Assembly (NCBI GenBank): GCA_032117095.1
Contig: JAULZZ010000019.1
Location: 1 to 44,067, forward strand
Source of the DNA: REEB470 sp032117095
Lineage (GTDB): Bacteria; Bacillota; Bacilli; Paenibacillales; YIM-B00363
Reading direction: 5' to 3'
DNA length: 44,067 bases
In this document: in pieces, positions 40,180 through 44,067 of the stretch
Numbering within the stretch: the first letter of the stretch is position 1
Layout: every line of letters begins with the position of its first letter
The notes under the pieces: model-generated
Database searches by the model: none
The model's input: only the letters and a program-made list of their open reading frames with translations
Told to the model about the DNA's origin: nothing
Translations under genes and position numbers: made by a program

Positions 40180-40956
40180 TTACGTGTACCCATTGGAATG
40201 AACTGCCCGATGCGTGCCTTGGAACGGATTCGTAAATAAAAAAGGATTGCTATTGCGATACGTGCGTTGTACCATCTCAGGCGTAAACACCTGCGCCGTC
40301 GCACCACAGGCGATCACCGTGCGATCGAGCAACAACGTGTAGTCAAAGTACGTCGATACGGTCGCCAAATCATGATGTACGACGAGGATCGTGCGCCCTG
40401 CATCCCTTAACGCCGCAAGTTGCGTGACGATCGCTTGTTGTGTCGCCACATCGACACCGGCAAACGGTTCGTCTAGGACAAACAATTGGGCTTGTTGCGC
40501 CAATGCCCGTGCTAAAAACACCCGTTGTTGTTGTCCGCCAGAGAGCTCCCGAATGTGCCGCTCCGCAAACGCCTCCATCCCCACTTGCGCCAATGCGTCC
40601 ATCGCCTGATCCCGTTGGCGTTTTTGTGGACGTTGCCACCACTTTAACTGCCCATACGTCCCCATGAGGACAACATCTCGCACGTGGATCGGAAAATCCC
40701 AGTCTACGCTTTCTCGTTGGGGCACATACGCGATCAGATGGCGTTGTGTGTCTATCGCCGCGCCTAACACACGAATATGTCCTTGGGCACGGGGCACGAG
40801 GCCTAACATCGCTTTGAGCAATGTCGACTTTCCTGCGCCGTTGGGCCCGACAATCCCGACCATATTGCCCGCAGGAATCGAAAATGAAACGTCATCGAGT
40901 ACATGACGTTGATGATAATACACATGGAGCTGTGCGACTTCTACTGCGGGGGCCAT
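40180..40956 (-). CDS. mntB: Manganese ABC transporter ATP-binding protein
   Basis: A 258-residue ABC ATPase with Walker A GPNGAGKST, Q-loop AYVPQRESVDWDFP, signature LSGGQQQR, Walker B LFVLDEPFAGVD and switch His LVVHHDL. The sequence around the Q-loop, VPQRxxVDWDFPI, is typical of Mn/Zn/Fe importers of the ABC-3 group. ATG 40956 follows AAGGAGGAA. A possible attenuator hairpin (41090-41135) separates it from the binding-protein gene. Confidence 0.92.
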   Translation of the reverse strand: MAPAVEVAQLHVYYHQRHVLDDVSFSIPAGNMVGIVGPNGAGKSTLLKAMLGLVPRAQGHIRVLGAAIDTQRHLIAYVPQRESVDWDFPIHVRDVVLMGTYGQLKWWQRPQKRQRDQAMDALAQVGMEAFAERHIRELSGGQQQRVFLARALAQQAQLFVLDEPFAGVDVATQQAIVTQLAALRDAGRTILVVHHDLATVSTYFDYTLLLDRTVIACGATAQVFTPEMVQRTYRNSNPFLFTNPFQGTHRAVHSNGYT

Positions 40957-41089
40957 CGTCTATTCCTCCTTGATTTGCGGGTTTCGTCAAAAGCATGGGC
41001 GCACGCGTCTCCTCGCCTTGAAAAAGATTCGTATGCGTGGACATCCTTGTACGCATATCGATTTCAAATCGCTTGCCATAAAACCAACA

Positions 41090-41135
41090 AAAAAATACGC
41101 TTCCTCTTGAGGCTTCCCCATAGATAGGGAAGCGC
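41090..41135 (-). terminator. Terminator/attenuator between mntA and mntB
   Basis: On the minus strand CGCTTCC can pair with GGAAGCG directly before TATTTTTTT (terminator), or GCTTCCC can pair with the nearer GGGGAAGC. The two foldings exclude each other. It would lower expression of the ATPase and permeases relative to the binding protein. Confidence 0.65.
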
Positions 41136-41145
41136 AACGTTTCCC

Positions 41146-42108
41146 CTACCTTTGACTGGTCGCCGGTTTCAACCCGTTGACGATCGTATCGACGTTGTGG
41201 CGGATCATACCCATGTACGTGGCCGCCGGCGAATCCGATGCCCCGAGTGCATCCGAATACAACGCACCACCGATGCGTATGTCGTGTCCGCGTGCTTTTG
41301 CTCCCTCGATCACCGCCTGTAACGCGCGCTGGGATACACTAGACTCCACAAAAACCGCCTGTACGTTTCGTGCGATGAGAAAGTCGCGTAACGCGATGAC
41401 GTCCCGACTGCCCGCTTCTGTGGCAGTATTGATCCCTTGTAAGCCGTGTACTTCCATCCCATAGGCGACGCCCCAGTAACGAAACGCATCGTGCGCTGTG
41501 ACCAACACTTTTTGGGAGTCAGGGAGGGTGGCGATGCGTGCACGGACTTCCTCATGCAAGGCGTTGAGCTGTTGTTCGTACGCCCGCGCCTGCGTTTCGT
41601 AGGCAGTACGATGCGTCGGATCGGCAGCAATGAGGGCATCCCGCACGACGGGTATGCCTTGGCTCCACAAATGCACGTCGAACCAAATGTGCGGATCGTA
41701 TAAAGTCGCCCCTTGGGGGGATGCTTCCTCCTCTATGCGCAAGCGTTTCGTCTTATCCAGCTGGTCGCCGAGGGCAACCGTTGGTTTGGTATCCGCAATG
41801 CGCTCGAACACCTCGACCATGCGCCCCTCGAGATGCAACCCGTTATAAATGATCAAATCTGCTTGCTCGATTTTGCGCAAGTCCGCCTGTGTTGCCTTAT
41901 ACGTGTGCGGATCGACTGCCACAGGGATGAGCTGTTCTACCGTGACCGTTTGACCGCCAATATTGCGGACGAGGTCGGCGATCATCCCCGTCGTGACCGT
42001 CACCCGTAATGTTCCAGTGGTGGAAGGCGGGCGTGTACACCCTGAAACGAGCACGCCAAGTACCACAACGACGATGAAAATGAGTCCGCCCTTTCGCCAT
42101 GTACGCAT
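41146..42108 (-). CDS. mntA: Manganese-type ABC transporter substrate-binding lipoprotein
   Basis: A 320-residue cluster A-I metal-binding lipoprotein. The start is ATG 42108, 8 nt after GAGGGAATG. The lipobox LVSGC follows a hydrophobic signal (GGLIFIVVVVLGV). Metal-ligand regions are VAVDPHTYKATQAD (His), YDPHIWFDVHLW (His), VFVESSVSQRALQAV (Glu) and ALYSDALGASDSPAATYMG (Asp). The His-rich loop of zinc-specific ZnuA is absent, which favours Mn(II). It heads the operon mntA-mntB-mntC-mntD. A candidate MntR site overlaps the promoter. Confidence 0.9.
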   Translation of the reverse strand: MRTWRKGGLIFIVVVVLGVLVSGCTRPPSTTGTLRVTVTTGMIADLVRNIGGQTVTVEQLIPVAVDPHTYKATQADLRKIEQADLIIYNGLHLEGRMVEVFERIADTKPTVALGDQLDKTKRLRIEEEASPQGATLYDPHIWFDVHLWSQGIPVVRDALIAADPTHRTAYETQARAYEQQLNALHEEVRARIATLPDSQKVLVTAHDAFRYWGVAYGMEVHGLQGINTATEAGSRDVIALRDFLIARNVQAVFVESSVSQRALQAVIEGAKARGHDIRIGGALYSDALGASDSPAATYMGMIRHNVDTIVNGLKPATSQR

Positions 42109-42179
42109 GATGCATTCCCTCATTTCGTTCGAATTCGTGAAGCCGTACGCGTTGAATTTGTTTGCACGCCATTTTCTTT

Positions 42180-42209
42180 ATTATACACAATAGTTTTGCC
42201 TTTGTGCAA
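42180..42209 (-). promoter_or_regulatory. mnt operon promoter with overlapping MntR-like box
   Basis: On the minus strand TTGCAC (42204-42209), an 18-bp spacer and a perfect TATAAT (42180-42185). On the plus strand TTTTGCCTTTGTGCAA (42194-42209) covers the spacer and -35; its left half TTTTGCCTT equals the left half of Bacillus MntR operators (TTTGCCTTAAGGAAA), while the right half is degenerate. Placement suits repression by Mn-loaded MntR. Confidence 0.5.
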
Positions 42210-42308
42210 CTTTTTTTTGTACGCACGTCCCTTTTCCCGCTCCATTGCTAAAAAAGTGGTACGATTGTCATTGCCGGGGGTACGGACACGTGAATGCGCA
42301 CATGGTTT

Positions 42309-42342
42309 AAAGGCAGACACGCGTCGCCCTTGTCTGCTTTTT
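42309..42342. terminator. Orphan terminator-like hairpin
   Basis: GGCAGACA pairs with TGTCTGC and is followed by TTTTT on the plus strand. No plus-strand gene precedes it within 1.2 kb, so it may end a short untranslated RNA, or be incidental. Confidence 0.45.
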
Positions 42343-42478
42343 CCACGCCTCTCGATCCAGTGCACGCCGTGGCTTGGGTCTATGAACGTTTTACAGAGCA
42401 CACGTGCTATACGCTACTGAAAAATCATATGGCAATACGTTGAACCCGTTCGACCCTTTTTGAGATGTGTTCCGTATG

Positions 42479-42583
42479 ATACTAAATACTTTTTGAATAC
42501 AGGAATCCGATTGGTTAAAAAATCACTGTGTTTCTCGTAAAAGGAAACGCTCTGCATAAACATTTTTAATCAGTGTTTTGTAT
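42479..42583. repeat. PIR-family palindromic element
   Basis: ATACTAAATACTTTTTGAAT on the left and ATTTTTAATCAGTGTTTTGTAT on the right are inverted; the middle has GGAATCCGATTGGTTAAAAA and CTCGTAAAAGGAAACGC. Confidence 0.82.
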
Positions 42584-42701
42584 GAGGTCATCCAAATGAA
42601 GGTTTCATCCGCTGAATCGTGAGTGTATAATCAAGCGATGCGATGAAGTAACATGCAAAAATGAGCGTCAATAAGGGATACGTCTAAGGAGAGGATTTTC
42701 C

Positions 42702-43403
42702 ATGACAGCACAATGGTTTATGCAACAAAGTTGGCACGACGTGGCATTTTTACACTGGCCCGTCCCGCACGCCGTCTTGCGCAGCTGTGTTCCAGCCCCC
42801 CTTGACATCGACACGTTCGCAGGGCAAGCGTGGGTTTCTATCGTACCTTTTGCGATGCGAAACATTCGCATCCGCGGACTGCCTCGCGTCCCTGGTGCAC
42901 ATGCACTGTTGGAATGCAACGTGCGTACGTACGTCACACATGGGCGTGTTGCTGGCGTATGGTTCATGCGTCTAGACGCCAATCATGCGTTGGCCGCTTG
43001 GATTGGACGGACGGTCGCATCGTTGCCGTATGCGTATGCCCGTATTGCGCACACGAAAGAAGAACGGACAGCACCGACAATGCGCTACGTTTGTCGGTAT
43101 GACGAAGTCGTCTTCGATGCGTCGATTACAGCAAGCGGTGCGCCGTTTGAGGCGAGTGCGGGAACGCTGACACATTGGCTGTGCGAACGCTATTCGCTGT
43201 ACACGACACGTGGCAATACGCTATATCGCGGAAACATCACGCATGCGCCTTGGTCTTTGCGTGACGCACATTATACGATCCAGCACAACACACTCTGGCG
43301 ACACATCGGATGGGAGCCACACGCAAACCCAACGGTTGTGCACCAAGCATCCCCAGTGGATGTCCGACTTTTTTCTTATGTTGCCGTTGATCGACTTGAA
43401 TGA
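42702..43403 (+). CDS. yqjF: YqjF family protein (DUF2071)
   Basis: A 233-residue cytosolic protein with the DUF2071 pattern: WHDVAFLHWPVPHAVLRSCV, WVSIVPFAMRNIRIRGLPRV, NVRTYVTHGRVAGVWFMRLD, and a C-terminal LTHWLCERYSLYT. Length fits the family (about 240). ATG 42702 follows AAGGAGAGG. The biochemical role is unknown. It stands alone between repeat elements. Confidence 0.85.
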   Translation: MTAQWFMQQSWHDVAFLHWPVPHAVLRSCVPAPLDIDTFAGQAWVSIVPFAMRNIRIRGLPRVPGAHALLECNVRTYVTHGRVAGVWFMRLDANHALAAWIGRTVASLPYAYARIAHTKEERTAPTMRYVCRYDEVVFDASITASGAPFEASAGTLTHWLCERYSLYTTRGNTLYRGNITHAPWSLRDAHYTIQHNTLWRHIGWEPHANPTVVHQASPVDVRLFSYVAVDRLE

Positions 43404-43503
43404 CCGTTTTTCTGTGTGTTTTTCAGTTTCTGAACAGTGACAAGTGCTAGCAATGTTAAACGGCGATAGCATCTATAAATGGGTTGAAATGCGGTTTGGT
43501 ATC

Positions 43504-43640
43504 CAACGTCAACAGGTTAAGCGGATGATCTCGGAGGGGATGAATCAGTGAGAAACCGATTTTTCTCAAGACATCAAGATTTTTTAGATTTTCTTTTATT
43601 TTCAATATTTTCAGGGAAGCTCTTAACCTGTTGACATTGC
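43504..43640. mobile_element. 139-bp-family MITE, copy 2
   Basis: Nearly identical to 35199-35337 over the whole length, with a 1-nt difference near CTCGGAGG(T)GGATGAATCA. The inverted ends CAACGTCAACAGGTTAAG and CTTAACCTGTTGACATTGC are kept. No clear target duplication is visible here. Confidence 0.88.
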
Positions 43641-43681
43641 TGTTGTATCTAGGGTGTATTCGTGTCTGTTGTTTGTATGCA

Positions 43682-43735
43682 ATACGAAACGCAGGTTGAA
43701 AACATTATCACAGCGGGATTCCTTTAGCGGGAGGA
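43682..43735. repeat. Partial PIR-family element
   Basis: ATACGAAACGCAGGTTGAAA followed by CAGCGGGATTCCTTTAGCGG matches the left half of the family; the right half is not recognisable. Confidence 0.5.
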
Positions 43736-43906
43736 TGACAAACTTAGGTGAAAATGGGTTTATAGCATATGCTTCATGCAGATGAAACGCGCAAAATGAT
43801 GCCTCAAAAGCATTGTTTTTTTTTTTTTGTTATAGTTTTAATTATCAAATTGGTGCGTGTACCGGTTTGTGTAGTCACATCAAAACGAAGAGGAGCGTGG
43901 ACGACG

Positions 43907-44035
43907 ATGACGACAGGAATGATGAGAAAAACAATGGTGTATACGGGATTGCTTGCGAGGACAGTGGGGATGGCGAGTGTGCAAGCACCAAAGCGCAGGG
44001 TGGACAACGGAAACATGGCGTCACCCTCGGTATAG
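43907..44035 (+). CDS. Doubtful short frame with a signal-peptide-like start
   Basis: 42 residues (MTTGMMRKTMVYTGLLARTV, GMASVQAPKRR). GAGGAG lies about 12 nt upstream. The hydrophobic stretch and VQA-like end recall the export signals of the FGE-like proteins, but the frame stops soon after. It may be the remnant of a secreted-protein gene, or chance. No family is recognised. Confidence 0.25.
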   Translation: MTTGMMRKTMVYTGLLARTVGMASVQAPKRRVDNGNMASPSV

Positions 44036-44046
44036 GTGTGTATCGT

Positions 44047-44067
44047 GCGAATCCCGTATTAAAAACA
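44047..44067. repeat. Possible PIR end cut by the window edge
   Basis: CGAATCCCGTATTAAAAACA differs at two positions from the left end of the copy at 17941-18023 (CGAATCACGTATTGAAAACA). Confidence 0.4.

Larger units (their letters stand above)
42210..42701. other. Intergenic region upstream of the YqjF-like gene
   Basis: It contains a hairpin with a T-run on the plus strand (42309-42342), a PIR element (42479-42583) and a TATAAT at 42626-42631 that could be the -10 of the next gene, though its -35 is poor. No gene is supported. Confidence 0.5.
43404..44067. other. Repeat-rich intergenic end of the window
   Basis: It holds the second 139-bp MITE copy, two partial PIR elements, a 13-T tract at 43816-43828 and one doubtful short frame (43907-44035). 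No firm gene can be called. Confidence 0.5.

Noticed and set aside
43816..43836. A further phase-variable promoter at the poly-T tract near the window end
   Set aside because: There is a 13-T tract and a TATAGT, but no -35 at a workable distance (TTGTTT is only 12 bp away) and no firm gene behind it.

Overview
The window reads as a chromosomal piece of a spore-forming, naturally competent member of the Bacilli (Bacillota). The evidence is an uninterrupted pro-sigma-K gene, ComEA/ComEB/ComEC/ComER in the Bacillus-type layout, the yqeG-yqeH-aroE-nadD-yqeK-rsfS cluster, the alaS-ireB-ruvX-yrzB-mltG cluster, YlaN, and Shine-Dalgarno sequences of the AGGAGG type in front of almost every gene. Species cannot be named from the sequence. 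A run of 10 N at 27793-27802 shows a draft assembly.

Layout. 1-446: 5' part of an S-layer-homology (SLH) protein leaving the window. 970-7805: ylaN, an M29 aminopeptidase and the late competence operon comEA-comEB-comEC (minus) with divergent comER. A 299-bp IS630-like remnant and a strong intrinsic terminator lie between comEB and comEC. 7737-10172: leuS. 10.5-12.8 kb: an island with two unrecognised secreted proteins, each behind a near-consensus sigma-A promoter, surrounded by palindromic repeats. 12.8-17.0 kb: the yqe/aroE/nadD/rsfS operon. 17.1-19.8 kb: sigK and a lone type IV pilus assembly ATPase (pilB). 19.8-26.1 kb: mltG, yrzB, ruvX, ireB, alaS and an AI-2E-family membrane protein. 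26.5-31.4 kb: three tandem secreted proteins with a formylglycine-generating-enzyme-like (SUMF1, C-type lectin) fold. 31.6-35.0 kb: an Aas-like acyltransferase/acyl-ACP synthetase and LplT. 35.0-35.5 kb: a nuclease/ATPase fossil split by a MITE. 35.6-38.1 kb: a MurJ/SpoVB-like flippase and a Cof-type HAD phosphatase. 38.4-42.2 kb: an Mn-type ABC importer operon. 42.7-43.4 kb: a YqjF/DUF2071 protein. The rest is intergenic repeats.

The most unusual region is 26.5-31.4 kb. The three FGE-like genes share nearly identical signal-peptide DNA and flanking DNA, but their C-terminal 28-residue segments, just before a constant GFRLAR end, are almost unrelated. This resembles variable proteins of diversity-generating retroelements, although no reverse transcriptase or template repeat lies in the window. 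Each gene has a perfect TTGACA...TATAAT promoter whose 17-18 bp spacer is mostly a 13-15 nt A/T homopolymer that differs in length between copies, the classic layout of slipped-strand phase variation. Together they suggest surface or secreted proteins that vary in sequence and may switch in expression.

A second theme is small non-autonomous mobile DNA: (i) a ~105-bp palindromic family with ATAC(G/T)AAACAC ends, present in about ten or more copies between genes, one of which supplies the last codons and stop of mntD; (ii) a ~97-bp element with GGGCACC...GGTGCCC ends that has inserted into two copies of the first family, leaving short target duplications; (iii) a 139-bp element with 19-bp inverted ends and an 8-bp target duplication; (iv) the IS630-like remnant.
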